64,000 nt of DNA from Poecilobothrus nobilitatus (GCA_947095535.1 OX352774.1:241453825-241517824), one strand, 5' to 3'. Shown: positions 1-12,400, numbered from the stretch's first letter. Numbers and translations: made by a program. The notes: generated from the letters alone by a model not told the origin.

Positions 1-1044
1 ATGATGATGGCCTATTGACTTAATTTCAAAATACATTTTTTAAAAAACAATTTACATTAACATTTACTGTTTTTTAAAGAATTTTGAACGCCTAACGATA
101 GAGAAGTGCATAAGATTTTATGAAAACGATTTAATTAAAGTATACCCCAATCTTAGGTTCAAACTGCTAATTAACAGTAAAATTTGATTAAGATTTTTAA
201 ATAAATACCTTCAAAGTGATTCACTGTTTTAAAATTTCTCTCTGTGAGATACTTCTAAAATTAACATTTTTTTCCTTTCATTTTTATTCACAATTCGACA
301 TCAGAAAGTGTTTAGGTGCTTTATAGCATTTAACATAAATTTACTTTTTTTTCTTAATTTTCATTGTTTTCAAAAAAAAATTCCAAACATCTACAGAGAA
401 CCATTAGGAACTCTGGAACCATATCATTTTAATTTGGATTAAACCTTTGAACTTTGAATAAGAAAATAAAATCAAATTATTTCATTAAAAAAAAGATGCG
501 AAAATAAACATAAAATCAATTTTTCCTTTTCTTCAAGCACATTTTTTTTTGTTGTACTCTTTTACACATATAGTCACATTTTTATTCATGTTTATTTGCT
601 TATACTTTTAAAATTCTTTTCGAGTTTAGAACGCACTTTGACAACGCAATTCAACGTAAAAAAGAACATAATTAATGATTCCAAGCAGAAACATGAATCA
701 CCACCTTATAACAATTCTTTTATATTTAAAATTGGAAAGAAATAAAAACATAAACAACAAATAAGAAAAAAACAAAAAAAAGAACTAGAAATTTTTTGAA
801 ATGATTCATGCATCCTTTGTCAGACCCTGTCGAATGATTAATTTTATAGAATGAATTTTTCAAAGTTACTTTTTTAGGGGAAAACAATTTGTTGTTAGAT
901 TTGTTATTCTACTATCTTTTTTAGAACTTCCTTTTCTAACGAAAGTAATTTATTTTTTTTGTTTTCACCTGAATTTGATTTATTTACAGGTAAACAAAAA
1001 AAAAAAACATGTCAACAAAAATATTAAATCAATTGACGACTCAC
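1..1044 (-). other. intron downstream of exon E (partial)
   Basis: Starts with the exon E donor GTGAGTCG and runs off the window. It is A/T-rich with homopolymers. I see no further exon, repeat element or RNA gene in it. Confidence 0.7.
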
Positions 1045-3177
1045 CTTTCTTCAATTGTTGTTGGTAATTGTCTTCCTCTCATTATATTTAAAAAATGTTT
1101 ACTACTATGACTTTGATGTTGATGATGATGATGTTGATTATGATGTTGATGATTATGATGATTATGTACACCACCAATACTACCTTCTGATAAATAACCA
1201 TTATCAATATCAGAATAACGAATTGTTCTTGATGATTGTGTTGATGTTGGTTGTTGTTGTATACGTCTTAAAGAATCACCATCACTCATATAACCAGCAC
1301 CACCAATATCCGAATCATAAAAATCACTAACAAAATGTTGTCCACTACGTGTACCACGTGTTGGTAATGTGACATGACTATTATAACCACGTAATAATGG
1401 TCGCATCGGTAATATACTGATACTTTGTTTATCTTCTTCATAAATTGTACCGACATGATTAGTACCATTACTACCAATACCATTATTACCACCACCAATA
1501 ACACCACAACCACCTATTATACTATTTGGACCTAATTTACTTGGTACTGTATTGAATTTATGCTGTTGTTGCAATATACTACGATTCTGAAAATGTAATT
1601 GATGATGTAAATTTGATTTTCTTGATCCAATTGAATTTTGTTGTTGTTGTTGCTGTTGCTGTTGTTGCAATAACATTTGATCGAATTTTTTATTTGCAAA
1701 ATTTAATTGTTTTGTTGTTACAGTTGTAGTATTTGTTGGACTACCAGTCATTGGAATACGACAATTACTACTATTTGAATTTGTAACATAATCTGATGTT
1801 TCTGATTCTGAACCAGGTCGATAAATAACGCTTGATTCACTTGAATTTGAATGTAAACCACCACCAGAATTTGTTGTTGATGTTGAATTTAAACTGTCAC
1901 TCATTGATATGTTATTAATTTGTTGTTGTTGTAAAATTTTATTATATAAAACTGGACTATTTTGTATTGAAATACCAGTTGTAGTTGTTGATCCAATAAT
2001 TAAATTATTTGTATGATGCTGTTGTTGTAATTGTTGTGTTGCAATATTATCTAAATTTAAAGGTATTACAATATTTGTTTTAGAATTATCTAAAGTTGAT
2101 GATATGTTGTTAGTGTCATTATAATTATGTATAACTGATATGTCTTGTTGTTTTTCTGATTTGACATGACCCAATTCTAAATTTGTTTTTGTATGATTTA
2201 CTGGTTGTTGTTGTTGCTGTTGAGATGATTTTTCAATTGTTATTTGTACAGTTTTACTTGTACCTTTAACAGCAGCCATTGGTTTTGGTATACCAGTACC
2301 ATTTGGATTTGTTATTGTTACTAATCCACTCTGTTGTTTATTATTTTGCTGCGTTTGTTGTTGTGCATTTGTACCACTCGATTTAGAATCAGATGATTTC
2401 GTACTATTTAATGATAATTTGGAAGACGATTTTAATTTTTGTTGTTCAGTAATTGTTAATTTGGCTGTAGCTTTTTGTGATTTACCACCACTACCAGATG
2501 ATGATAATTTTAATTCATTATTTTCATCCTTAGAATTGATGTGACGTGCTGGACTCTTCTCTTTTTGTTTATTGTCCTTTTGTTTTGTTCCACTAGCTGA
2601 TAATGAATCTTTTGTTTTTTGCCCACTACCAGATGATGAAAATAATTTTGATTGTTTTTTTGTCGTTTGATCTTTTGTACGTGTTGTACAACCAGTACCA
2701 GCACCAGTTACATTTGCTGGTGGTTGTGTTGTGACAATATTTGGTGGTTTAAGTTGTGTTGGTGGAGGTAGTTGAAGTTGTTGAGTGTTTGCTGTTGTTG
2801 TTGTTGCATTAATATGATTATGGCCATCATTTAAACTTAAACTAGAATCACTACGTTCACTGCGTGCAGATGAAAAACCACTACTAGAACTTGTGCGTTT
2901 CGATACTTGTGATTTTGTTGAAGAACTAGAATTTGATTTCTCTGATTTAAATAATTTTAATTTTTCTAACATTGAATGCTTTGTGGTTGTTGTTGTTGTT
3001 GTTGGTGGTGGTGTTTGTTGTGTATTTGATAAATTTGATGATAGTAACGATGGCGCTGTTTGTTGTTGAAGATTTGTTGATTGATTTTGGACGGTATTTT
3101 GTAGTTGTGTTGTAGCTGGATTCTGTGTTGGCATTGTATATGGACTAGATGGTATTTTACATTGTGGTTGACGTAAT
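1045..3177 (-). CDS. sick: navigator exon E: large low-complexity exon with navigator motifs
   Basis: 2133-nt exon; acceptor is a 17-T run then AG (3179-3178), donor AAG|GTGAGT. It adds 710 codons plus part codons at both ends. In order: a Gln/Thr-rich start; HSMLEKLKLFKSEKS (Met codon 2972-2970) followed by SKRTSSSSGFSSARSERSDS, the best navigator signature here; Lys/Ser-rich basic stretches that suit microtubule binding; TGIPKP (2297-2280), an [S/T]-x-I-P motif as used to bind EB proteins; AAVKGTSK just after it; a run of ten Gln (1667-1638); IYEEDKQSISILPMRPLLRG; the paired navigator motifs GYMSDGDSL and GYLSEGS; and a His/Asn/Gln tract near 1165-1095. The reading frame stays open in the 5' direction through the intron (to 3218) only because the T run encodes Phe; the ATG there is not a start. 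The coding sequence continues beyond the window. Confidence 0.93.
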
Positions 3178-3239
3178 CTAAAAAAAAAAAAAAAAAACCC
3201 AAATTTTAGAGTAAACAATTAAATAATTTATAAACTTAC
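3178..3239 (-). other. 62-nt intron between exons D and E
   Basis: Minimal-size intron, GTAAGT...T17-AG. It is in strong contrast with the 4.6- to 50-kb introns upstream. The 17-T run forms the polypyrimidine tract directly against the AG. Confidence 0.85.
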
Positions 3240-3330
3240 CCATTATTATTTGCCTTCTGTGAATTTTGAAGATTGTGTGATGCTAAACTACTAATAGATT
3301 CGCCACCATTAGAAACATTTTTACCTGTAC
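3240..3330 (-). CDS. sick: navigator exon D: short Ser/Asn-rich exon
   Basis: 91-nt internal exon with acceptor AATTTTATAG and donor GG|GTAAGT. Its first two bases (GT) complete the Cys codon opened by exon C. The encoded residues run TGKNVSNGGESISSL..., then ASHNLQNSQKANNN, with a Gly codon completed by exon E (GG|A). I recognise no domain. It is accepted because both splice sites are good and both phases match its neighbours. Its small size and low complexity make it a plausible cassette exon, but skipping it would break the frame (91 is not a multiple of 3). Confidence 0.82.
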
Positions 3331-3764
3331 CTATAAAATTTAATATAATTTATTAAATTACTAGATTATATGATAGATTTTGTATATATTAAGTACATTT
3401 ATACAAGTTAAAATAATGTCATCGAACTTATATATAATAAAAATTCCCTATATTTAATGATAATTTAATAAATAAAATAAGTTTTTTTATTACTTCCCAT
3501 TCTTTATGACATTTCCCTTGCACGTTAAAAAAAAAATTATACGTTGAAATCCCTAACCTTAAATGTAATATTTTACCTATGTTTTAACTGTAAACTCTAT
3601 CACCTTTTTATATTTTTAATTTTATAATTATAAATTTATAAAACAACATCAACAACAAATTTAATTTTTAAATATATGAAGAAAATTAAATGAAGTCTGT
3701 TTCATTAAAAATTAACAATTTAATTTAGTACTTTATTACATGATTTACCTCACTATATAATGTA

Positions 3765-3766
<2 letters not shown>

Positions 3767-3799
<33 letters not shown>
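3767..3799. repeat. (AT)n microsatellite
   Basis: About 16 AT units in the exon C-D intron. Confidence 0.95.
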
Positions 3800-3800
<1 letters not shown>

Positions 3801-4200
3801 TATATATTATATATCCTAAAACAAAAAATATTAACATATTATATACAAAATTTTTTCATTAAAGACATTGCAAAGTATGTGGAGAGAATAGACTGAGGTG
3901 TTATGAACACACATATGCATTAATTTAAAAGAACTAATTAGAATCAAAACAAATTATATCCTTTTTCAGAAATATTAAAGGATAAAATATAATATAATCT
4001 CATTTTTAAGTTAAATTTTACGTATCTAATGAACTGTGAAAATACTGTGCTGTTAATTTTTTTGCGTTTCGTTTTCACAGTAAACTATTTAAAAAACTTT
4101 TAAGAAAATCCAAAAAATGATTTGATTCACAAATGAATTCAAAAGAAAAACTTTGATTTGAAAATCTAAATTTTTGCGTAAACAGGAATATATACCATTT

Positions 4201-4440
4201 ACACTTCAAAAACAACCTTTTGAAAGTGAATCACAACCTTATCAAAGTCAATCATAACTTTTTCAAAGTGAATCACATCCATTTCAAAATCAATCACAAT
4301 TTTTCGAAAGTGAATCACAATCTTATCAAAGTCAATCACAACTTTTTCAAAGTGAATCACAACCGTTTCAAAGTCAATCACAATTTTTTGAAAGTGAATC
4401 ACAACCTTTTCAAACTCAATCATAATAGTTTCTAAATGAT
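4201..4440. repeat. left TIR: 21-bp tandem repeat array
   Basis: About ten units of a 21-bp repeat, alternating GTGAATCACAAC... and GTCAATCACAAC..., which makes a 42-bp higher-order unit. Because 21 is a multiple of 3, several frames stay open on both strands and give false reading frames of 7-residue repeats (VNHNFFK-like). Confidence 0.92.
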
Positions 4441-5300
4441 TAACAACCTTTCCAATTTCAATAACAAATTAAAATAATAATAAAAATTAATTTTTTAAAA
4501 CAAAGTTCTAAAAACACCAGCTTCTGTAAATGCTTTATTGTGCCCGCACAAAAAATAGTCAAGGGTCAATAGTCAGTACAGCCAAATTGCTTAGAGCTAG
4601 AGTCATGAATTCAGCCAAAATATTTTTGGTATAATTTGTAAATTTCCTATTGGTTGAAATCCGATAAAAACTTCAGATCACTTTCGAACAACTAACTTTT
4701 TCAAGTCCACATTTCAATTAATAATTAACATTTTAATATCAGGCAGTATGGTAGGTAACTGTATATTGTTCTATGAACCTTAAGAATTTGTTCAGGTATT
4801 CGGGTATTGTTCCTCGTTTTTAATGCATTTATAATAATGCAGTTATGATTGAATATTGTTGTTGTTATGTTATTTATCATTGTTTTTGTGAAGAATTTGC
4901 ATCCTATCTGAAATTAGCAAAATACGAAGTGGATAGGATGAATAGTTTATTTATTATAGAACAACGAAAAACATATGCTTTAAACTTCAGCCAAACATGA
5001 TCTGAAAATTGAAGCCTTTGTATTTTTTTTATCGACGAATGCTAATTTAATTTGTATTTGCGTAAGTCTCAAGCTCAATCAAAAAGAGGAACTCAAGCAA
5101 ATATGATAATTCCTACAATTAAAGGTAGGAATATTACTTCAATTGGTGTAATAACTCACAGGGCATTTAACAGGACGTTCACAGCAAAATAATTACGGAT
5201 TCCATATGCAATTTGGAAAATTTTTCCATTATTCTAAGATAAGTTATTGAAAAAATTGAAATCCAAAATGAAATGTATGGAGGCTGGCTTATAATGTATA

Positions 5301-5495
5301 ATGCCAAAATACATAAAACTCGCCACGTCCAAAAGCTATGTAATGCAACTCCTTTTTTTTTTTAAGATTCTCCCGTCCTATTCACCGATGTTGAATCCCA
5401 TCGAAAATGTTTTCTCAAAAGTAAAGAGACATGCAAAAGCAAGATTAACGAACATAGATTCCAACAGTGCCCATGACCCTAAAAGAAATAGCTGA
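5301..5495 (+). pseudogene. transposase C-terminal fragment (DDE, IS630/Tc1 type)
   Basis: The open stretch begins at an internal Met and includes LPSYSPMLNPIENVFSKVK, the conserved block around the third catalytic residue, followed by RHAKARLTN. A continuation in another frame (KEIAEGTITPTDC near 5480-5520) and a stop near the right TIR show the original protein ended just before the terminal repeat. The upstream portion (about 5020-5330) is broken by stops and a frameshift. Not functional. Confidence 0.85.
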
Positions 5496-5624
5496 GGGGA
5501 CTATAACACCAACCGATTGTATGTAATGAATAGGATAGTAAAATTCCCTATTGCAGCTTCTGGTTTACCACTTCATTAATTTCCCTTCAATTCATTTAGT
5601 TAATTTTAGTTAATATTAATGTTT

Positions 5625-5850
5625 TTTAATGTAAGTTGTTATTGAAATTGATAAAGTTGTTTTTGAAATTGAAAAGGTTGTTAATCATTTTAAAACGGTT
5701 GTGATTGACTTTGAAAGAGTTGTTATTGATTTTGAAAGAGTTGGGATTGATTTTGTAAAGGTTGTGATTCATTTTGAAAAAGTTGTGATTGATTTTGAAA
5801 AGCTTGGAATTCACTTTGAAAAGGTTGTTTTTGAAGTGTAAATGGTATAT
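5625..5850. repeat. right TIR: inverted copy of the 21-bp array
   Basis: The same 21-bp unit in reverse orientation (GTTGTGATTGATTTTGAAA...), ending in the outer motif GAAGTGTAAATGGTATA. It pairs with 4191-4440 and defines the other end of the transposon. Confidence 0.9.
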
Positions 5851-7930
5851 ATCATATAGAGCATCACTGTACCAATACAAACATTAATAATTTACATAAT
5901 ATCTATTAAAGTACTTCAACTCTGTACCTATATACATATGTTCGAATTAAAACCAAATGCGGAGCCAACATTACAAAAATTTACTAAGCAAAAAAGAAAA
6001 GACAAATGCACAAAATAAAAAAAAACAAAATCAAAATAAAAAGAAAATAGGGATTTAACTTTTATCCTTAATGAAATTTAAATGTCATATAAGGGATGAG
6101 TGAAAAATATTTAATTTTATTTGACAAAGTTTTTAAACAAAAATCTCTAACACATATTGTTTTTGTTGTTGAAAATATGTTGAAAACCACATAAAATTAA
6201 CTTTAAGATTTCCTCAGGTACCATAGAGATGAAATGGAAAATTTTCTGCGTTTTTTTAAAGGTGGGAGAGTTGCAAAAAAAAGTTTTTTTTTTATATCGC
6301 TTTAGGTTATGACCATAATAATATATGTATTTGTAAAAAAGGACATGACAGGATAAATTTTTATTATTATTTTTGTATATTTTTTTTTTTTTTGGGTTTT
6401 ATTCCAACAAAATAAAACAAATTTCTTTTAAGTATTTAGATTGAATCAATAAATATTTTATTATATGGGAATGTAATGAATTTTTAGAATACATATATGG
6501 TAATGTGGTATATAATTTCGATAAATTAATTTATGATAAATGTATAAATTGGTAAAATATTTACTCATCTAGAAAATTCTTTTGACAAATGATTGTAAAA
6601 ATGACTTTATATTTATTTTTGAAGAGTTGTAGGGGGTTTGAAAGGGAAATGTAAAAGTAAAGGGTTTCAGAAAAAAAATTCGATTTTATTAAGAATAATG
6701 GTCGAAAAATTTAGAATTATTTAAAAATTACTAAAGTTTAGTATAAATATTAGTAAAATTTACAAAAAATATGAGGAGTTTATATATAGAATTAGTAAGA
6801 AAATCTTTTTTCCCTTAAATGTAAGTTCACAAAAATCCTTGTCAATTATACCTGTCATAACTATACAAAACTACTTGCAAAAATTTAAAGAAATAAAAAT
6901 AGAGGGAAATGTTTTCGAGAGGTATGTTTATAGTGTTTTAAAAAAAAAAGATTAAAGGAGTAAAAAATGTTAAAGCTTCCTAAGGAGAAATAAATTTAAT
7001 TTAACAGACAGACAGTATTATAAAAATTCAAAATAAGGCATATATTCAAAATGAGGAGTAATGTGTAAGCGAAGGATGCATTCAATTCTACTATTAGAAA
7101 TTATGTACATATTAAAGCAGTCTTTTTTCACTAGATTTTCAATTACAATCACAAACAAGTATAAATTAAAGATTAAATTATTTTGAAAAATAGAGACAGC
7201 TTAGTAGAAAAGTTGTTCTATTTTTTTAACCTCAAACTAAACAGTTGCATTATTAATGTACATCATTAATGTATAACATAATGTATGGTTTAAAAGGAAG
7301 GTGGTGTTTGATTGATTAAAATTCAATAGACCAAAGAGAATTCGTGCGTTGAAGTTGTTGGTGTATTTTGAGATTCCCACCTATCCTCGTAAAAGAAAAA
7401 AAAAATATATAATGTTTCGATAAAAGTGTTAAATAGAGCATATTATCACTTTACAACATCTTAAAAACTTCTTAACTGTTTACCCTATTTTACAGCATAA
7501 ACAGAAGTTCTTCAAAATATTTTGCCTTCATATTAGGATACCTTGATTTCTTTTGAAGATAAGCACATCCCTTAGATCGAAAAATAAGAGTTTATTTGAA
7601 AATACAAAATCCAAATCAAGTTGTAAATCTTTAGCTGGTATTTTTCTTTATTAATTAAGTGAATATATCCTACTTAATAACACTATTTCAGTATTTTAAA
7701 TAATTTTCATTTTATGTATAAACGTATATACGTTTATTTTGAATTTTTATTAAAAATAACTAGCTTTTTATGTTGAAAATTAACCGCAGAAAATTTTAAA
7801 AACAAAAGTAAAATATTCGCGTAAAAAATCTTGTTAAAAATCACAAACAAAATAAAAAACGCCTAAAACATAAACTTAACTTGTACCACAATAAAAATAA
7901 AATTTAGTTTTGTTTTTTTTTTAAACTTAC

Positions 7931-8061
7931 ATGGCACATGATTTGGTGTAGGTGGTAATGGTCTTATTTTATCTGGCGGACATCTACGTTGTACCAATAC
8001 TGTTGCTGGTAATGGTATTGCTGTACCACCATTTGTTTTTGAATATGGTACAGGTATTTGT
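7931..8061 (-). CDS. sick: navigator exon C: proline-rich, SH3-ligand motif
   Basis: 131-nt internal exon between acceptor TTTTCTTTACAG and donor T|GTAAGT. The first base completes an Arg codon (AG|A) from exon A or B and the last base starts a Cys codon (T|GT). The 43 codons read QIPVPYSK..., then TAIPLPATVLVQRRC, then PPDKIRPLPPTPNHVP. RPLPPTP matches the class I SH3-ligand pattern R-x-L-P-P-x-P, and TAIP fits the [S/T]-x-I-P end-binding-protein motif. Worm UNC-53 is known to bind SH3 proteins through proline-rich motifs, so adaptor binding is a reasonable inference. The exon is shared by both N-terminal forms, and 21.5 kb separates it from exon B. Confidence 0.88.
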
Positions 8062-8929
8062 CTGTAAAGAAAAAAAAAAAAGCAAAATGATTAAATTAAT
8101 AAAATAAATTTTTATTTTGAAAGTAAATTTATTTGTACAATTTTTCATCAGAATTATTACGAAGATTAATTTTTGTTTTTACTTGAACTTGAAACAAACA
8201 TGCATTTCGGAAGGATGCAATTGAATTTGAGTGGGATATTAAAGTAAATATTGGTAAGTAAAAAAAAGTTTAATGTATAAAAAAAAAAACAACTTACTAC
8301 TTTACAAATTTATTGGACATTTAATGGTAATATAGTAGAGAATTAAAATAAATTTCCAACTAAAGTTTAAATTTATTAAAGTGAAAAAAAAAATGAAAAT
8401 AAATCTAATGGAATTTTTACCACAAAAAAAAAAAGAAAACCAGAGAAAAGATTTTTTTTTTTTAAAATGAATTAACTAATAATAATTTGTGATTTGAGTT
8501 TAATGAATTCTTTATGGTTCATATTTTCCTTTCATTAAAACATAACTTTTAAATTAAAATCTTAAAAATGAACAAAAAAAAAAAAAACTTTCAAACAATA
8601 AGTTCTTAATGATAGTAGAAAAGTATAAATCTAGTTAAAGTATATTTATAGAATCAAATTCTATTTTATTAAATTGCAATTTGATTTCTTAAAACCAGAA
8701 TGAAAGAAAAAAAGAAAAACATTTCTTCATTGTTTAAATTTTCTTGTTGAGTTTTCTTCACTACTTTAAAGAAATTCAAAGTGTAATTTTCTCCTTCCAA
8801 TTTATTCCCAAGAGGAAATGGATTTTCTCTTTTTTAAAGAAATGATGGAAAATCACTTTAATTTTTATTTTATTTATGTTGTTATAATTTTTGTTATAAA
8901 TATGAAAATCAGAGATGTAACTTAGTTAT

Positions 8930-9400
8930 AAAAATGCAATTTCTTTAAATTTTGAAAATTCAACATATACTTAAGTAATAGCATTTTTTTTGTTTTTTTA
9001 GTTAATTCCCCTGCCACAATAAAGGTGACAAGAAAAATACACAGATGTGACATTTCCTTTCCAGATGTGACTTTTACCCGTAAGAGGAAACTATCCTTAC
9101 GATGTATGTATATCATTTGAACCCCCACTGCTTCCGTATTTATAGAGTATTTTAAACGCTATTGTCCACTAGGCCACCGACGCCTTATTATGACAATTAA
9201 AATAAAGGCTCTAAATTATTACCTCATAAAACTTAAAATATTCTCTTAAGTAAAAATTAAAATTAAAAAATTAATTAGGAAGGATTTTAAAGTTCAAGAG
9301 ATTTTCGAGTTTCTACAGAGTTTTATGTACAGCAGCATTCACATTATGACAATATTTTTCATCAAATGTGCTGGATAAAAATGAAAATGTAGGTATGCTT
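8930..9400. repeat. dispersed repeat, family 2 copy
   Basis: Contains a T run, then CTGCCACA, ACAAGAAAA and a CCACCGACGCC block, in the same order as the segment at 38800-39060 (CTGCCACACAA, ACAAGAAAA, CCACCGAGGC). The order and spacing are shared although both copies have diverged, so this is an interspersed repeat of unknown class. A 68-codon open frame inside it is not a gene. Confidence 0.6.
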
Positions 9401-12400
9401 TTTCAGAATTCAGAAAATAAAGTTTTCTTAAACGATTTCCATTAACCACAATCTTTAGTTCATTTTTAATATTTTCGTTTTTTGCTTATATAAATTAAAT
9501 TATGTAATAAATTTATGACTTTACGTTATTTTTAAATTTGTTAAAATTTAACATTTTTTACTTTAGTTCTTTATATTTTTTGGCATTAGTTTATATATGA
9601 GTTAAGGTAGATTTTTTTTCGACTTTAAATTAATTTATTTAAGTGTTTTCGACATTAGTTGATTCTACGTTAGTTTACCTAACCAAATGAAATGCATCAT
9701 ACATCTCTTTAATCTAACCATCCTTCAAATTTTGTTCTTAACTGAATAAATCATAAACAATTAATGAAATTGAAAAAAAAAATTGTAAACTTTTATTGAG
9801 GTTTCTTGAAATTTCTTATGTTACATAACATTCACTAAAATTTTCTGATCCATTCATAAATTTAAATTTTCGTATACAACTCTAGTACATGAATATGTTT
9901 CTATACTATTTGGATGCCATCTTATTTTGCGATACAAAAGAAGTTATTAGAAAGAAATGACACCATATCCCAGGATATATTTTTTACTTTGTACGGCCCT
10001 GATCAATTCTAAAAAGTAATAAAACAAAAAATGACTTTCAACTGTTACTTATTTCCTTATTTTTGTTCTTTATTTTTTCTTTTTATTTTTAACTTTTCTT
10101 AACATTTTCTTTTACTAAGAATTAATTCTTTATTCTTTAATTCTAGTCTTTTTATAAATCATTTTTCTATATTTACTCCCAACTACCAATATATCTGTAG
10201 GTATTGTACATTGTCTAAGTACAACAAGTATTCCCTGTCTATAACATACATAGTTTATATCCATTTGAAATATAAAGAATCCTTGAATCCTTATAACTTG
10301 TTTTTTTTTTATATAAATTATAAAACATTAGTATATGTACTATTCGAACACAGTTGAAAGTGAATTGAATTGGATTTTAATTTTGACGGATAAAGTTGTT
10401 TAACAAAAAAAATAATAAAAAAAAAATTTTTTTTAAAACATGAAAGGTAATAAAAAATGGCGACGCGTCATAACAGAATGTATCAAAAAATCATAAAAAA
10501 AAAATTGAACAAGTGAACATAGAAAAACATTAAATACAAAAAATAATCATACAAAGAGAATTTATTATAGGTATGTATTGTTACAATGAATGTCAGAAAT
10601 TGCATAGAGTAACTGTTGTTAGTACTGTTAAATACTGTTATAGTTAAAATAAATGTCTCATAACAATAAAAGCTTCTCCCGTATTTAGATCTCTTAAAAG
10701 AAGGTTTATCCTGAGAATGGTAATCTTTTACGAATAAGCTTAAAACATTAGTCAAGATATTTAGAAGAAATATTCTTACGGTAAAAAATATGTTATTGCA
10801 ACTACAGGTGAAGAGGTGATGCTTTTTGTTAACAATAAAACCACCAAAAATTTAATTAGTGTAATGAGTAACATTTTGTAAACAAATTTAATTTTAAGTT
10901 AAAAAACTCCGAAGTGAAAATTATTAAGTTCTCATTTGATATTTATTGAAAACTTGCAATATTAATCAGGATAATGAAATCAATACAAATAGCGTCTTAG
11001 TAAAATTTAATTCAAGTCGAAACACTGTTTACTTCGAAATTTTGTCTGTTGTTATAGATATATATACGTATAGTTCTTGTATGATGAAAACTATTGTTTT
11101 TTTGAGGTCCCTAGAGCCAGATTAGAATTTTTTTGGAAGGTTTTAAAGTTTTAAAAGAAAAATTCTCGCGCTAAAAACATGTATGGGTCTGGCAGGCCAA
11201 GCAAAAAAAAAATTGTATATTAATAAACGGTTATTGAGTTTCACGCTGTGTTCACACAGAACAAAATATAAAATACCAACATAAGACATACATTTTGGTA
11301 GTCGAAGCATTTGTAGTAGTTTTTCTGAGTACATTAAGGTGGTACTCATGGTAGTTAACGTGTTAAATAACTCTTCAAAGTTTAATTTTATGATTTGTAT
11401 TTTTTATTATTTCTGTTTAAATAAAGGCCCCTTTTGCTAACATTTTATGCTTATATGTAAGATTTAAGGATTCCTTTTCTAAAAATATATATTTTTCTCA
11501 AATATTTTCCAAATTTTAAATAGTTCAGTTAGAAAATAGAAAGAATCCTTATTTAAGGGTAACCCTTATTAACAAATTTACCGTTTGTTAGTTCTTATTT
11601 GCCTTTAATGACGAATAAAATTTTCTAAAAAAATATTGTTTTGTTTTTTTTCTATTTTTTAACTACTTAAACTATTTTTATTTAAATAATTAAATCCTGA
11701 ACTTTAACTTTAAGATATTATGTAGATAATGTTATATAGAATGAGAGAATGAGTTGGTATATTTTATTCTTCTATTGTAACATAGAACCCAAATATTTTG
11801 TAGAAATAATCTGAAACTAAAAGCTTCCTTTCCAAAGATAGAAAAAAAAAATATAAATTTTTGAAAAATGAAATAAATTCTATTTTCTTAAATAATACAT
11901 AGAAAAAAAAAAAAATCCAAAATTAAAAAAAAAAAAAGAAAGGATTACAATAACATGATAATAAATCAAAAATTTTTGTATATATTAAAAAATAAAGAAA
12001 TATTAAGATAATATTATAATAATATGAATTATGTTATATGTAAATGATGTCTGATCTTTTAGATTTGACTTCTGTTTTGTTTTTTTTTGGAGTACATTAA
12101 AGTACCTAACCATATACTCTCTTATAAATTCCGTCCTTTTCAAAATATAAAATATTATGTTTGATTTGTAATGAACATGCTGTGAAGTGTAATGTAATGT
12201 TTGTCTGATACATTAAACAACTATTTTTAAAAATCGATTTTTAAACATTTCAAAATCATTAAAAAGAAAAAAAACAATGTTTATCAAATTTTTAAAATTA
12301 AAATATTTTTTATGTTCATGTAAAATTGAAATTTTATAGTCATGTTATTTAAAAGACAAAACACGAAAACGTTTTGTTTTTAGGAGTTTGAGCTAAATGT

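Larger units (their letters stand above)
4191..5850 (+). mobile_element. degraded IS630/Tc1-like DNA transposon with tandem-repeat TIRs
   Basis: The left end reads TATACCATTTACACTTCAAA and the right end is its inverse (TTTGAAGTGTAAATGGTATA), both next to TA-rich sequence as expected for TA target duplication. The total of about 1.66 kb is the usual size of this class. The inside carries plus-strand pieces of a DDE transposase: FIDEC with the first Asp (5034-5036), then RGTQANMIIPTIKGRNIT, then MYNAKIHK, where the second catalytic Asp is replaced by Tyr (5297-5299), then LPSYSPMLNPIENVFSKVK with the last Glu intact (5403-5405). There are in-frame stops (for example after FIDEC) and a frame break at the T run near 5350. 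It is a dead copy. Family assignment from these motifs is secure; the exact subfamily is not determined. Confidence 0.87.
3331..7930 (-). other. 4.6-kb intron between exons C and D
   Basis: Flanked by donor GTAAGTTT (7930) and acceptor TTTTATAG (3331). It holds an (AT)n tract (3767-3799) and a degraded IS630/Tc1-like transposon (4191-5850). From 5851 to 7930 I see only A/T-rich unique-looking sequence. Confidence 0.85.

Noticed and set aside
1055..1330. Plus-strand frame rich in Asp, Tyr and Val
   Set aside because: It is the antisense of the His/Asn-rich coding part of exon E.
2966..3218. ATG-starting frames running through the T-rich acceptor into exon E
   Set aside because: The Phe run is the polypyrimidine tract of the D-E intron. 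Exon D with matching phase shows the coding sequence continues upstream by splicing.
4199..4435. Open frames on both strands with a 7-residue repeat (VNHNFFK / FEKVVIH-like)
   Set aside because: They arise from the 21-bp period of the transposon end, which keeps several frames open at once. The mirror array at 5626-5880 does the same.
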